DNA from: Blastocladiella emersonii ATCC 22665
Taxonomy: Eukaryota > Blastocladiomycota > Blastocladiomycetes > Blastocladiales > Blastocladiaceae
Direction of reading: 5' to 3'
DNA length: 64,000 nt
NCBI GenBank assembly: GCA_025594325.1
Contig: JANHCV010000005.1
Location: 1,019,501-1,083,500 of the forward strand
Part shown: piece after piece, positions 29,306 to 41,734 of the stretch
How the letters are laid out: the number at the start of each line of letters is the position of its first letter
Numbering within the stretch: position 1 is the first letter of the stretch
Program-made: the position numbers and the translations under genes
The notes under the pieces: generated by a model
The model's database searches: none
What the model was told of the DNA's origin: nothing
The model's input: the letters and a program-made list of their open reading frames with translations, nothing else

Positions 29306-31719
29306 CCGGAGCCGTGTTGGGCTCGTTGGTCGCCACGGGTCGCCGGCGGAGGCGAAACGCGCCCGCTTGCAGCGCTCCGTCGGAGCCCAGCGACCGCGCT
29401 GCGCCACTCCCCGTCGGGGCCCATCGGCACGCCACCTCGTCATCGCAGCGCCGCCGGGGCCGGCAGTTTGCTCGCAACTCAAGTGTGCGTGAAGCCGCGA
29501 CATGAGGGTATACTTTCCTGCTCACTCGTCTCAACACTCGTCCGTGTCACCGGGTAGGGCCAAAAGTGAACTGTTCTTGACGGCGAGTGGCATCGTATCC
29601 ACTCGACCAAGTTTCCACGGCCGGATACGCCGTTGGAGATGCTGTCGCTCACGTCGGGGACAGGCGAGAGCGCCGCGGGCAAAGTTGGCGGCTCAGCGCT
29701 CGCGTCCAGGTCCTCGGCAAATTACGAGTTCGGCAGCAGCAGCAGCCTTCGGTCCCACGTACGACATGTTCCCGCCCGGATCGCGGGCGGCCAACGAGGT
29801 CGAGCAGTACCGCCGACATCTCAAAATGAGAGCCTCGAGTATCGGACAAGTCATGCATGTACTCGGCGCTCTGTTATCCTGCCTTGCGTTCGAAGCAACC
29901 GAGGTCGAAGAAGGTAAGGCTCGAGGCCAAAGGAGGTAATGCTCGAGCCGGAGAGGACGGCGCTCTGCGATGCGGCCACGTTGGCGAGCGCGACCTCGAT
30001 CTGCATGGACGCTGCTGGTTTCGCGACATGAGCACACGTTCTCCGCTCGCGTGACAGGTCCCAAGAATGCGAGAGTAAGAGGGCGGGAGGCTGCACCGGG
30101 CCTGCGCGTTGCGCGAGTGCAGTCGCAGGGCGAGGCGCGGTGCACACGCAGCACCGGTCCCTGGCTGCTGCCCGCGGCAACGAGAGCGTGAATAGAAAGA
30201 CTCTTGAAGCGCGATGCAGCAAGTGACGGTTGGTTTTCATGCGATTCGTGGGTGGCAGAGCAGCGCAGGTGAGAGCAGCGACCGCCGGCTCGACGTGCCG
30301 CTCGTGGGCCGCCGGGGCGCCTCGTCCGGGTGGTGCTCAGGCACGGTTCGCAGGCAACTCGACAAGAAGAATCGCGGGGATCGCGTGAGCCAACGCGCGC
30401 TCTCGGGGGTCGGCATGTTCGCGGCGTTCTCACGCGGCGTTCTCACGCGGCGCGCGAGGAGAGAAGCGGGGGCAACTGCGTGCGCGTTGCATCGGGACGC
30501 GTCCATGGGCGTCGGGGAGCAGCTGCAACGCTCGTCGGCTCAAGATCTCTCTCCCTTGGAGCCATGCAGCAACATGGAAGCCGGCCATCTTCGAGCCCGC
30601 TGGCGACGCAGACGGGGGCGCGAGGCGAGTGGTCCACGCCGCGAAGAGCAGGATGGGATGTGTGACGTGAACGATGCTATAGATCGGTCGTGGGCGCCAT
30701 GAAGTACATGAGATGTGGATGCTGGTGGTTCTGCCGAGGACGAGAAGCGGTGGCGATCGCGCCCGTCCGAGACGCGAGAGAAACGGTCCGCGGCGTCCCT
30801 TCGGGGCCGGATCTCCTCGCGTGGCCGTGTGCACGCACCTCGGAAAGCGTCTCGTATAGCCACAGCTGCCGATCGAGTACGGTTGAAACGACCCGAACCA
30901 CCACACAGTCCTCCGAGCGCGCCGACGCAGCGGCAGGCGATCGGCGCGGCTGTGGGAGCGCCGTTGCGGGCAGTTGCGCTTAGTTATGTGCGGTGCATGG
31001 TGCCCCGGGACGCCTGTGAACGCGCCAGCAAGGCGAAAGCTCGGGGGAGCGGGGGGCCGCCGTTGTAAGGAGGGTGTGGGAGTGGCGGACCGCCACGCAC
31101 GCCGAGTCCGTGGTGATGCAATGTGGCGTAACGCGTCGATCGCGCGCCCGGCGACGTGCAGTGCCTTCTCTACGCCTCAGCGCGCGAGGGCGTGCGGTAA
31201 CTCGGGTGTGCCGATGAGAGCGACTTGATGGAACGCATTGCACTTGATGCTGGGGCGGCGCGTGGTGAAACGCGTCGCGTCGCGGAATCACGCCAGCGTC
31301 ACGTTTTGTCTCGCGGCCGCGGCTGCGGGAGACGCGTTTGCGGGTACACCGGCCACACGCTTGCCTCCCGAAACGCGACGCGTCGAATCTTCGGCGCGTC
31401 AAGCAACGTGTTCTCTCGCCACATGCGTTGACTCCTTTACGTGCAATGTCATCGACTCCCCGCCTTCCGCCGCGTGCTTCTGCAACACCACGCGCAACCG
31501 CTCTACGTTCTTGCGGCTCGCACCCGGGATCCACGCGTTCCAACCCGCGCGGGCGGACCGCTGGCTCAACGGGGCCGGGTCCCACCTGTCGCGGCCGGTT
31601 GTCGCACGACGAGTGGTACGGGCAGTGCGATGGTCGCAACGCCGAGCACTCCAGGCCCGTGCACCAACACCACGTCGCGTCCTCGGTCGTACTTGGCAAC
31701 TGCGCGTCCGGTACGCCAA
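29306..31719. other. Non-coding or heavily decayed DNA (left arm)
   Basis: No gene supported. A few short stretches read like protein, for example MFPPGSRAANEVEQYRRHLK (plus, near 29,768) and MQIEVALANVAASQSAVLSG (minus, near 30,005). Each is isolated and in conflict with its neighbours, so they may be relics. Confidence 0.4.
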
Positions 31720-32964
31720 GTGCATGCGCCGAGATGTCTGCTGACACGACGCCTGTCCGCCTAGTCGGCGACGACCTCAAGGAGATCCTGGGCATGGCCG
31801 GCCGAGCCCGCGACTGCCTGCAACTGGACTCATCGACCTCGCGTCGCGCTCGCCGAGTGATATCCACGCCAAGATGCAGGTCAAGTTCGACGCGGATCGC
31901 GCATCAACGGCGAGCGGTTCGGTACGCGGGCGCTTGAGGCACATTGCGCGGCTTGCACTAACATGAGCGCCGGTTCCCGTGTAGCAGCGACTTCAAACCC
32001 TCCCTCTCGGCCGCGCCGATGGCGGCTGTTCCCTTGCGACCATGTGCCGCTCACCTCCTGCCTGTACTCTTCCTCGCAATAACCTCGCTTCCCGACTTGA
32101 CCTCACTGCACGGTGGTACGTGTCCATGGCCTCGTCGTGACTGCCATTCCCACTCACGACCATCAGTCCGTTTCATATAGCCGCCGCGTGGCTACGCGCG
32201 CGCGAGTTCAAGGCCCGAGTCGTTTGGCTACGCTGCGACGATGCGTCAAGGCGACCGTGCTCACGGTCGGCGTACGGTATCCAGCTCGAGCCTGCGGCAC
32301 GGGTGCAAGATAGCGGCGTGCATTGCCTGGAATGGGACGTGTCGTTTCGTCGCTCGCCGCGGAACATGACTGATGATCACTCACATCTTGATGCTTCCTT
32401 TCACCAGACCGTTGTCGTGTCTCCCAATCCAACAGCTGGCGCTCCTCCGCGGCAACACACGGTGAACGAGTAACCGTACGCACGCGCTCAAGGTCGGGAT
32501 CTGCGCGGGCCAGATTGCGCACGAGAAGGTCGGCGCTCGCTCGAGGACTCGCTGCTGATCGAGATCGAGGTCGAGGGCGCGACCATGGCCGTGCCTCGGG
32601 TCGCTAGCCACGGGCCGATTGACGAGCGACCGTGGGCAGCTCAAGCTGGCTGTCACCGTCTCCTATGTCGAGCTCACGCGCTGGGTACAATCCGAGCGCG
32701 AGTGGCTGGCGGCTAAGGTGCGGTACGCGGGGATTCCGTCGCAATCCGCAGACTCATGACGCCTCGCTCGAATCTAGGGCGAGGTCAACGCCACGACTAC
32801 CGCCACAAGAGGCGCCGCTGGGCCTCGCTCCTTCGACGACCGCCAGCGAGCAGCAGCAGTGGGGCAGCGTGCAGGACTCGGAATCGAGCCAGCGACACTC
32901 GCACCGTGGCCCTGTCTGTCAAGCATGTCCGGCCGAGTCGCGACGCGAGCCACCTTCAGTCGGC

Positions 32965-32998
32965 GGCGAGCGGCGAGCGGCGAGCGGCGAGCGGCGAG
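32965..32998. repeat. 7-bp tandem repeat (GGCGAGC), about 5 units
   Basis: Perfect heptamer run inside the decayed array; mirror at 53460-53493. Confidence 0.85.
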
Positions 32999-35900
32999 GG
33001 CGCAGGCTATCGTCGACCTGGGACGTGTCATTGCTCTGGATCCCTCACCCGCGCACACGGATCATCACTCATCGCTGCTCTGCGCTCTAGAAACCCGCTG
33101 CGTGCTTCGCCCGAGTACTTTCAACAGCTGGACAGCTCTCGGACCTTTGCGGGCACGTTATGACCATCGCCAGCGCCCGCCTCGCGTTACTCTCTTACCA
33201 GCGTCGATCCAGTTCAATCACTCGTTGCCGTGGCCGGGCTCGCCGCCGCCGCACGGACGGGTGGGCGGTGGCACTACTACGGGGTCACGCTGCAGATCGG
33301 TGACCGCGTCGCGGGAAATGACGCATCGCTCGGGTGTAGGGAGTGCACGATCCACGGCAGCGACGAGCCGCTCGACACTGGGCTTCCGAACGGCGGCGAA
33401 CCTGGTACGCCGCGCCTTCCTCCTCCGATCAAGCCCTCGCCCAAAACCGTAACCGCTGACATTCGTTCCCGGTCACTGACACATGCTACGGTTCATTGCT
33501 CGGCCCGATCTGGTCGAACGCGCGCATTGCCGCCCTGACGCGAGGTCTCCGCAGAGTATCGCGCGTTGACCGCTCGCGACCAGCGTGCCTCGTACACAGC
33601 CTCGCCGTTCCCATCTCCGAGTAACCTACACGCCGAACGAGAAGGTCAAGGCTCGACGAGTACCAGGAATCAACAGCAGCTCGGTACGCGTGGCCAAAAG
33701 TATCGCACGGCGTGTACTGACTCGCGCGACTGACTGCATCCGTGTAGCTCAATCGACCGGCCATCGGGCTTCTTCTTTCCTCGCTCGACTCGTACAGCAT
33801 GCCGCTCGACCCTGCCAGAGCGAGCACTCGAGACGGCGACATCCATCACCTGGCATGGGACGTGTCGTTCACCTTGTCGCTTGGTCGCCACAGTACGTCA
33901 CAACACTGCTGAATGACCGATCACTCACATTTTGCTCGTGGGTGTAGCTCGTCTACTTCCTCACCGTAACCTCGTCGTATCTCTCGATCCATCTGCAGCT
34001 ACCTCCATGGGCGACACTCGGGGACACTCGACGACCAAGAGCCAGGACGCGCGCGCGCTCAAGGGCGGCAGCATCGGTGCGGGCGAGTTCGATCGCGCTC
34101 AAGAACTCGCTGGTCCAGATCCAGCAGGGCGCGACCATGGCCATGGTCATGGCCATCGTGGCTCGGGCCGCGGACCGCACGGCAAGCAGCAGCAGCTCAA
34201 GCTGGCCACCATCAACTCCGAGATCACGCTGACGCGCAGTGGGCAAGCCGGCCAGGCCGTCAAGCGACTCTGGCCATGGCGCGACGTGATCCAGGCCGAG
34301 TCGGGGGTGGCGGCGGGCGTCGGGCGGCGGGCGGCGCAGGCCGTCGTCAACCTGGGACGTGTCATCGCGCTGGATCCCTCTCTCGCGCGGACACGGACGA
34401 TCGCTCACGCTACTCGCTCGCTCGATCACCGCGCTGCTCTAGAAACCCACCGTGTGTCTCGACCGCATTGTATCAACAACCCGACCATTCTCGATGTTTG
34501 ATTGGCCGTCGTCTCGGCCATGGCCATCGCGTGCGTTCGCGTCGTGATCCTGCCCCGGCCAGCACTCCTCCACGTCGATCCAGGGCAACGTCGCGCCGCT
34601 GTTGCAGCAGCACGGCCCATCCGGGTCTGGCGGCGGTAGCGGTAATACAACAAAGGTATGCTACGGATCGACTACCGCGTCACGGGAAATGACGCGTCGC
34701 TCGGTCCTAGTAGACATTCAGCTCGCCATGTACACGGCCTCGGGCGGCGGTGTTCCTGCTCCATGGTTTCCGCAGCCCCTGTGCGTGTCTCGACAACAAC
34801 GACTACCTCACGCTCGCCCGCCCGCCGAATGATCTCCTCCTTGCCGACAAGGTCGACCTCGACGTGGGCCGCGTCTCCAGTAGCAAGCAGCTCGGTTCCG
34901 GTACGCGTGGCGTGGTCGAGACCGCCACACGACTCGCGCTAGCACGCGACCGCATCTGTGTAGCTCAGTCGACCAATTGACCGACCAATCTCGTCCTGCC
35001 CAAGCTCGCACACGTTCGGCGGCGCCTTTGCTACCTCCGGTACGCCAAAGGCACGCTTTCTGGCGTCTGCTGACGTGATGCGCATCGTTACAGACCTCCT
35101 ACAACAACATCAAGAAGCCTTTCGGCGGCTCCACCTCCTCGAGTCGGAACGGTACGTGTCCTGTTCTCCCTCGAGGCGCTCTCATCGAAAACGCGTCGCT
35201 TTGCGCTCGTCATCCAGCTGTCCAGTTTGTTTCGCGTTACGGCCTCAAGTTCTCGACGGACCGTTTGCACGTCCGGCTCTCGAGTCCGGCCAGCCATGTC
35301 GCTCGATGGCGACGACGACGCGAACACGCGCTCGCCGAGGCGATCCGGGTGCCAAGATGCAGGTCAAGCTCGACGCGGATCGCGTAGATCCCGGTACGGC
35401 AGCAGCAGTTTGGTGACGGTGCGCGCGTGTTCACAAAAGATCCGCCACTCGGCTCAACACTGACCTGGGTCGGCGGCTTCCGCGTAGCAGCAACGACATC
35501 AAGCTCGCACTTGGGCGTGCTGGCCGCGGCGTCGGCCGGCTGTTCCGCGACCATCAACCGCTCCTCGTGTTTCTCGCCCAGTTCTCGCAGCAAGGTCGTT
35601 TCCTCCAGGCATTTCCTTCAAGCATGGCGGTGGCGGCGGTACGTGTCCATGGCCTCTTCGTGGTCGTCATGCCCTCATCGCTCACTCTTGACGACCGACC
35701 GTGTAGTCGCGGTGCGCGGCTGCTCGCGGAGGCTGTGCGCGCAAGTTCGAGGGACCGAGTCGCTCGACTACTACAACAACACGCTACGACAACGCGTCAA
35801 GTCGGCCACGCTCAAGTTCAACACTCAACAGTCAACAATCGACACTCAGCACTCACGTTCAACGTACGGCATGACGCTCTCGACTGACCGTGCAGCGCGC

Positions 35901-38320
35901 AAGTCCAAGACGGCGGGCGGCGTACATTTCCCAGCATGGATGGTACGTGTCGTTTTGCGTCGGTCGCCGCCACGAAAGGTATTACCGACGATCACTCACA
36001 TTTAGCTGTTGCCGCATCTCTCCAGATCCTCACTGTGTCGCGCGATTGAGGCACTGGCTCCCCACGGCGACACGGCACACCACGACCGAGAACCAGCACG
36101 CGCACGCTCAAGGGCAGCGGCAGCATCGGGCGTGGGCCCTCATTGAGAAGCTCGCGCTCATGGAGAAGATCATCACATACACGCTCGTTCGAGGACTCGC
36201 TTGAGGACTCGCTCGCTGATCGAGATCCGGCGCGCGACCATGGCCAAGGGTCGCGGTCGTGGCCATCATGGACTCGCTTGGGCCGTGGGTCGTCTGGGAA
36301 GGAGCAGCAGTGCAAGCAGACCATCGTCGTCGTCCATCCCCGAGACCACGCGCGCCAGGTGCGCAAGTCGGACAATCGGTAGCGTGTATGGTACGCGAAG
36401 AGTCCATCGCCATCCACAGAATAGCGACTGACGCGTCGCTCAGGGCTAGGGCGAGTACGGCACCACGACTTCTGCCCGACCAACACTAACGGCCAAGCTC
36501 ATTCAACACGGTGCTCTCAACAACTGCGACACGGCGTCTGCGACAACACCGCGCGCGCGCGGTGGTCTTTCCCGTCAGTCGACGACCACCAAGCTCCGGC
36601 CAGCCACGACACGACGCGCCGCGCCGCGACGCAAACGACCGGCTCAAGTCGGTGGCGAGCGTCATGCGTCACGCGTCACGCGGCGGGGTCGCAGGTCAAC
36701 GTCAACCTGGGACGTGTCGCGCTGGATCTGTCACTCGTGCAAACATGGCCGATCACTCACGCTACTCGCTCGCTCGTCGCACTGCCCTAGAAACCCATCG
36801 TGTGTGCCTCGACCAATTACTCGTGCGGCAGTCGAACCACTCTCTTTCTCTCGCAAACGCTTCCGCTGCCGTCATGTTCGACGGCCATTGCGTACGCACG
36901 CAACATCGTGATCACGCCTCACGCCAGCGCTGCAAGTCGATCCAGGTCAACCTCATCGCGCTCCGCCGACATTGCCGTGTTCGCGTCCGCCGCCGCCGCC
37001 GCTGCGCCAGTGGGCGGTGGTGCTACCACTCCGAAGGTACGCTACCGACCTCCTGCCGCCGCGTTGTCACGGGAAAATGACGCGTCGCTCGATGCTAGAT
37101 GACTGAGATCCCTTGAGCGGAACACGGACGAGGTCCGTCGGAGCGCGACAGCAGCAGCTACGACCACCCCAACCACACGGTACGGCATGCACTCGGGCGC
37201 GCATGTCGGCCGCAAGCTCATGGGCTACAACTCGGTAATTGTCGGCATCCTCGGCTTCGTGCAGCAGCGGCGGTGGCCCAGCACTGGACGATCAAGACGA
37301 ATACAAACGGAATCAACTGCGAGCTCATCACGATCCACCAGACGACGATCTACGGCATCAACGAGTCGACCAACACTCAGCATCCCACAAGCAGCGAACC
37401 TGGAACGTGTCGCTCTCTTTTTTCCTTCCACCACGCCCGTGCGCGAGTCCGTGATCGCTGACATGTGCTTTCTGCGACTGGTAGATGGAAGCCGCGCTAC
37501 TTCTCCTCGCTCGCATTGATCCGGCTCGTGTTTGCACGCGCGCCGTGCCGCGTAACGACAATCTACCGCGTCTTTGCTCGCTCGCTCGCGGCCAGCTGCT
37601 CGCCTCGTACACGGACGGCCTCGGCTGCATCCCCACCACCGCTCCGAGTCATCAACGCGCTGACCGGGACGAGGTCAAGCTCAAGAAGAATCGCGGCCGC
37701 GGGCGGATTACACAGCAACTCGATGATGATATCGGTACGCATGGCCGAGACGAGACTATCCGCACGACGGCTCGTACTGACCGAGCCGCGCGACTGCATC
37801 TGCCGTGTAGCTAGCCGACTCGACCGTCTTTGACTTGTTTCTCCGCGCCCGAACTCGCCTCCATCCTCACCGCTGCCGCCGCCACGACCAGCGGTGCTTC
37901 ACGGCGACAACGACTCGTTTCCATGACGGTACGCTCGCGCTCCGTTCCCTTTGCGCGCAGCGCTTGCGCATACCGCGGGCTGACGCGCGAACTTCGTTCC
38001 TCCAAGTAGGCACTGCACGTTCAACAGGAGCTGTCGATCGATCGTATCGCCACCGTCGCTCCACCTCTTCCTCAAGCGTCAAGCGTGTCTGGATCATCTT
38101 CCTCGTCGTCGCCCATCTGCTGCTTTGGTAACCTCAACGCTTCGCATTCGCGTCATCGCCCAACCAACCAGCGCGTGTTCGTGGCCTCGCGCTGTGACCA
38201 TGGCCGTGGAGGGCATCGACTATGGCTGATTACCCGTGACATGATCGAGCCCGGAGCGCGCGACACGAACCGACGACTCTCATCCCCGAGATACACGCGC
38301 GCACGTTCGAGTCCAAATCG

Positions 38321-38322
38321 TC

Positions 38323-38358
<36 letters not shown>
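38321..38358. repeat. 6-bp tandem repeat (GTGGTC), about 6 units
   Basis: Perfect hexamer run inside the decayed array; mirror at 48100-48137. On the other strand it reads as a Asp-His run in an unsupported frame. Confidence 0.85.
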
Positions 38359-39470
38359 CTGGCAGTGGTCGGGCAGGTCGTCGTCCAGCATGGGACGTGT
38401 TTTCCTGGTCGGTTGCGGCAACCCCACCCATTCATCAGCTGATGACCACTCACGCCTTGCTTGCTCGCTGCGCTGCACTAGTAGAGCTGGTGCCCAGTCC
38501 ACCGTGCTTTGGGCTGAAACGGTGGTCAGCAGTCCAACGATGATCATCCGTTTCTCGAGCATTGTATCGACGCTGTGATTAACAAGAATGGCGACGCGCG
38601 CGTCAAGCTCTTCTTCTCCCTCCACGTCGATCTGGTTCCACTTCACTTCTTGCCAGCAAGCTAGCTTGCCGCGCAGCACGGCGACCAAGACTCAGGTGGC
38701 GGGCGACACTACGGTGGGTGGGTACGCGAGAAGCCGTTCACTCTCGCTCGATTACTTGCCACGGATACTGAAGATTCGCCCGAGTCTTGTGAGATTCGAC
38801 GACACGAGGGCGCGACACGCGACGATTGGCCGGCGCGCTTCTTTCTGCGGCTGCGAGCAAGGCCAGCTGCTTTGACTGCAACTCACTCCACTCCAAGCTG
38901 GGCTCAGCGGCGCGTCGCGGCTCGTCGAGGCAAGATCAAGGATCTCGCTCTCCTCCTGGGCGACCTCGACTTTGCCACAAGTTGGTGACACGCTCACGTT
39001 CAACGTACAGCATGACGCTCTCGACCAACCTTGCAGCGCGGATCCAAGACGGCGGGCGGCGTACATCATTGCCCTGCATGAATGGTACGTGTTCATTTGC
39101 GTCGCCACGGAATCGTCGCCACCAATGATTACTCAGAACTCGCTGCTGCTCCTGACTGTCACCAAATCCTCAGCGTGTCCCTCGATTCCAGCGACTGGCG
39201 CTCCACGGCGGCACACGACGACCCGAGAACCAGTACGCGCGCGGTTAAGGGCAGCAGGATCGGGCGCGGGCCAGCTCTCGCACATTATGGAGCTCGTTTG
39301 ACACTCGGGCAAGGACCCGCTCGCTGATCGGGATCCAGCGCGCGGCCACGGCCATGGCCATGGTGACTCGGGCCGCGGGTCATCCAGCAAAAGGCAGCAG
39401 CAGCAGCAGTCCAAGCTGAACCATCGTCGTCCATCGCCGAGACCACTCCACGCTTCCGATTTGGCCCTTG

Positions 39471-40163
39471 ACTATGGATTGCCGCGACTCGGCACACCAC
39501 CGAGAGTTCGCCTGCTACTTTCTATGGCTTCCGAAGCGCTCGCTCAACGATCAAATCGAGTCCGCTTTCGCTAGTCTCATTGCTTCCTCTCGTATTTTTG
39601 CCTGGGCGTACTCGCAAGCTTGGTCGCCGATTCCATGCCTTTCCCGCTCAGTCGGAGTTGGAGCATTGCGCTGCTCATGCTCCACGCTGCGACCCGCGCG
39701 TCCTTGCATTTTTCTCATCAGTGGTGGGCTCTGAGCCAACGCCCAACGACGAGCTTCCAGATTGATTTTTCGCCATCACTTGTCATAAATTCAACAGGCA
39801 CAGGTGCTACGCCCGCGCTCCTCGTCAGCGGATGAACAAGCTGACGCCGCGAACAAGCAAAATGATAGGTAACTCGTCGTAAGACGCAAGAGATCGTTGA
39901 TTTTTTTCTTCAATAATGTTGTGCTCGTCGCTGAATTTAAGACTTGAGATGCCCGAAGCGTGCGACGCGTGACGCGCTGCGCCACGGCGTGACCGCGGCG
40001 AACGCTGAGTGGTCGCGGTCCGCACTGCTCATCATCCTCGTGTCTCGCATGTCTCGCACTGCTCCAGTTCCAGTCAGTCAGTCAATCGGTCTTGTATCTC
40101 TCGCCCTCATGCACCCGCTCGTTGGACGCATGCGCATGCGCATGCGTGTGCCGCCTCCGATCG
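39471..40163. other. Upstream region of inner glutamine-rich gene (left)
   Basis: No gene supported. From about 39,965 it resembles the upstream region of copy 1. A GCATGC-rich alternating run at 40128-40146 lies just before the TATA box; copy 1 has only one unit there. Confidence 0.5.
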
Positions 40164-40170
40164 TATAAAT
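40164..40170 (+). promoter_or_regulatory. TATA box of inner glutamine-rich gene (left)
   Basis: TATAAAT 95 bp before the ATG at 40259, as in the other copies. The leader carries the only inter-arm base difference found (40241). Confidence 0.75.
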
Positions 40171-40258
40171 CCGGGCCGTTCCCCGCTCTCCCCACCTCTA
40201 GCTCAACACGCTTGCATACCTTGCTCACGTATCCGACAAACCAACCTACTATCGAAGA

Positions 40259-41293
40259 ATGGGTCGCACTCAGCTCCACTCTGCCCAGCGCCAGGCCGTG
40301 CATCAGCACCAGGCCCAGGCCGCCAACGCCAAGTCCGCCACCGCGAACAACAACAACAACGCGCCCGCCGCGAAGCAGCAGCAGCAGCAGGCCCGTGCCC
40401 AGTCGCCGCAGCTCAAGCAGGCTGCTCCTGCCGCCGCTCAGCAGCAGCAGAAGCAGGCCCCGCAGCAGGCCCGCGCGCAGTCGGCTCAGCCCAAGCAGGC
40501 CGCCGTTCAGCAGCAGCAGGCTCGCGCTCAGTCGCCCCAGCTCAAGCAGCAGCAGCAGCAGGCCTTGGTCGCCGCCGCTCCCCAGAAGCAACAGCAGGCC
40601 CGTACCCAGTCCGCGGCCGCCGCCGCGCAGGTGTACCGCGCCACGCCCGTCCGCGAGCATCCCGACGACGCGTTCCTCTCGGGCGCGTGGATGTTTGACG
40701 AGGCCCGCATTCCGCAGTGGATGGCGCCACAGCTTCCGAAACAGCAGCAGGCCCGCGCCGCTCAACCCACCGTTGCTGTTCGCGCCCAGTCGCCTCAGCA
40801 GCAGAAGCAGCAGCTCAAGCAGGCCGCTCCCGCTCCCGCTCCCGCTGCCGCCGCCACGCCCGCGAAGCAGCAGCAGGCCGCCCGCGCACAGCCGCAGCAG
40901 CAGGCCCAGCTCCCGCGCAACGCCGCTGCCGTGATCCCCGTTGGCGCTGTCCGCGCCAAGAACGCGTCGGCCGACGACGCCTTCTTCTCGGGCTCGTGGC
41001 TCTTTGACTCGGCCGCCGCGCCGCAGTGGCTCCAGTCGCAGCTGCCCGCGCCCAAGGCGCAGCAGGCGCAGCAGGCGCAGCAGGCGCAGCAGCAGCAGCT
41101 CAAGCAGCAGGCCGCCGCTCCTCGCGCGCAGTCGGCCCAGCTCAAGCAGGCCGCTCCTCAGCAGCAGCAGACCCGCGCTCAATCGCCGCAGCTGAAGCAG
41201 GCGCAGCAGCTTCAGACGCCCCAGCAGCAGGCCCAGAAGCAGCAGGACCAGCGCCGCCCGCAGTCGCCGACTCGCGGCAACAAGCGCGCGTAG
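40259..41293 (+). CDS. Glutamine-rich prion-like protein, inner left copy (copy 2)
   Basis: 344 residues, one exon, same design as copy 1: start MGRTQLHSAQRQAVHQHQAQ, Gln/Ala/Pro-rich body, two DDAF...PQW motifs and a basic tail (SPTRGNKRA). It has four AQQ units instead of 16, and its C-terminal third differs from copies 1 and 4 (KQAQQLQTPQQQ in place of KQAAPAPQQQ). The motif-containing centre is identical to copy 1. An in-frame TAG upstream (near 40199) excludes an earlier start. The repeated unit with copy 1 includes about 270 bp of upstream sequence and about 170 bp of 3' sequence, so a whole gene with promoter was duplicated in direct orientation about 14.7 kb apart. Protein-identical copy 3 lies at 45,165-46,199. 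The function is unknown; composition suggests disorder and self-association. Confidence 0.82.
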   Translation: MGRTQLHSAQRQAVHQHQAQAANAKSATANNNNNAPAAKQQQQQARAQSPQLKQAAPAAAQQQQKQAPQQARAQSAQPKQAAVQQQQARAQSPQLKQQQQQALVAAAPQKQQQARTQSAAAAAQVYRATPVREHPDDAFLSGAWMFDEARIPQWMAPQLPKQQQARAAQPTVAVRAQSPQQQKQQLKQAAPAPAPAAAATPAKQQQAARAQPQQQAQLPRNAAAVIPVGAVRAKNASADDAFFSGSWLFDSAAAPQWLQSQLPAPKAQQAQQAQQAQQQQLKQQAAAPRAQSAQLKQAAPQQQQTRAQSPQLKQAQQLQTPQQQAQKQQDQRRPQSPTRGNKRA

Positions 41294-41734
41294 CGGCCTC
41301 GACGCATAACTATACCCTTGACGTGCATCGCGAGGAGCGAAACCGGCTCATACGATGTTCGACCAATCAATCAAAAGCATTTTTCATCCTCTCACGTATT
41401 GGAGAATCGGTGGACGCGTCGCGATATCATGTGGCGACCAAGTGGCGCGGCGGAGACAGTTTCGTTCGCGCCGGGAAGCGACCGTCGTCGTTGGCTTCCT
41501 TGGCCGTTCCTCTCACGGCTCACCGCCACTCGCCATGATATCTGATGAACGAGTCGATGCAACGACCATGTAATCACGCGATGAACTTGACTTGCTGCAT
41601 TATGGCCCTCACGCTTCCAAGTGCTTCTCAGTCGGTCGGCCGAACCGCACTGCACTTCACCCGCTTGAACGAAGCTAGCGGGCGGGGCCTCGAGCCAGGC
41701 CGACCCTCTCTCATGGTCGACCCGAATAGAATCG
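41294..41734. other. 3' flank of inner glutamine-rich gene (left arm end)
   Basis: The first part matches the 3' flank of copy 1 with scattered differences. The remainder leads into the palindrome centre; no gene seen. Confidence 0.5.

Larger units (their letters stand above)
31720..39470 (+). pseudogene. Array of decayed copies of an unidentified intron-bearing gene family (left arm)
   Basis: The same intron-like blocks recur in plus orientation at irregular spacing. Block a: G[GT]ACGTGTCGTT-like start and ATCACTCACAT-like end, at 32336, 33858, 35944, 38394 and 39084. Block b: GGGACGTGTC start and CTAGAAACCC end, at 33019, 34351 and 36706. Block c: GGTACGC[AG]TGGC start and TGTGTAGCT-like end, at 33682, 34900 and 37733. 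Block d: ends in ATGACGCGTCGCTCG..TAG-like sequence near 32755, 33316, 34683, 36428 and 37072. Between them short coding-like pieces are shared: AKMQVKFDADR near 31,870 and AKMQVKLDADR near 35,350; LIEI..ATMA and GATMAMVMAIVARAADR near 32,570, 34,130 and 36,220. Frames change constantly, so most copies look dead. I recognise no protein family. One large live gene with many tiny exons is less likely but not excluded. Confidence 0.6.

Noticed and set aside
28047-29492. 497-codon plus-strand ORF over the aldo/keto reductase
   Set aside because: Shadow of the clearly recognisable reductase on the minus strand.
39468-39734. 88-codon ORF upstream of the inner glutamine-rich gene
   Set aside because: Some natural-looking stretches, but no family match, no splice context and competing frames of equal length.
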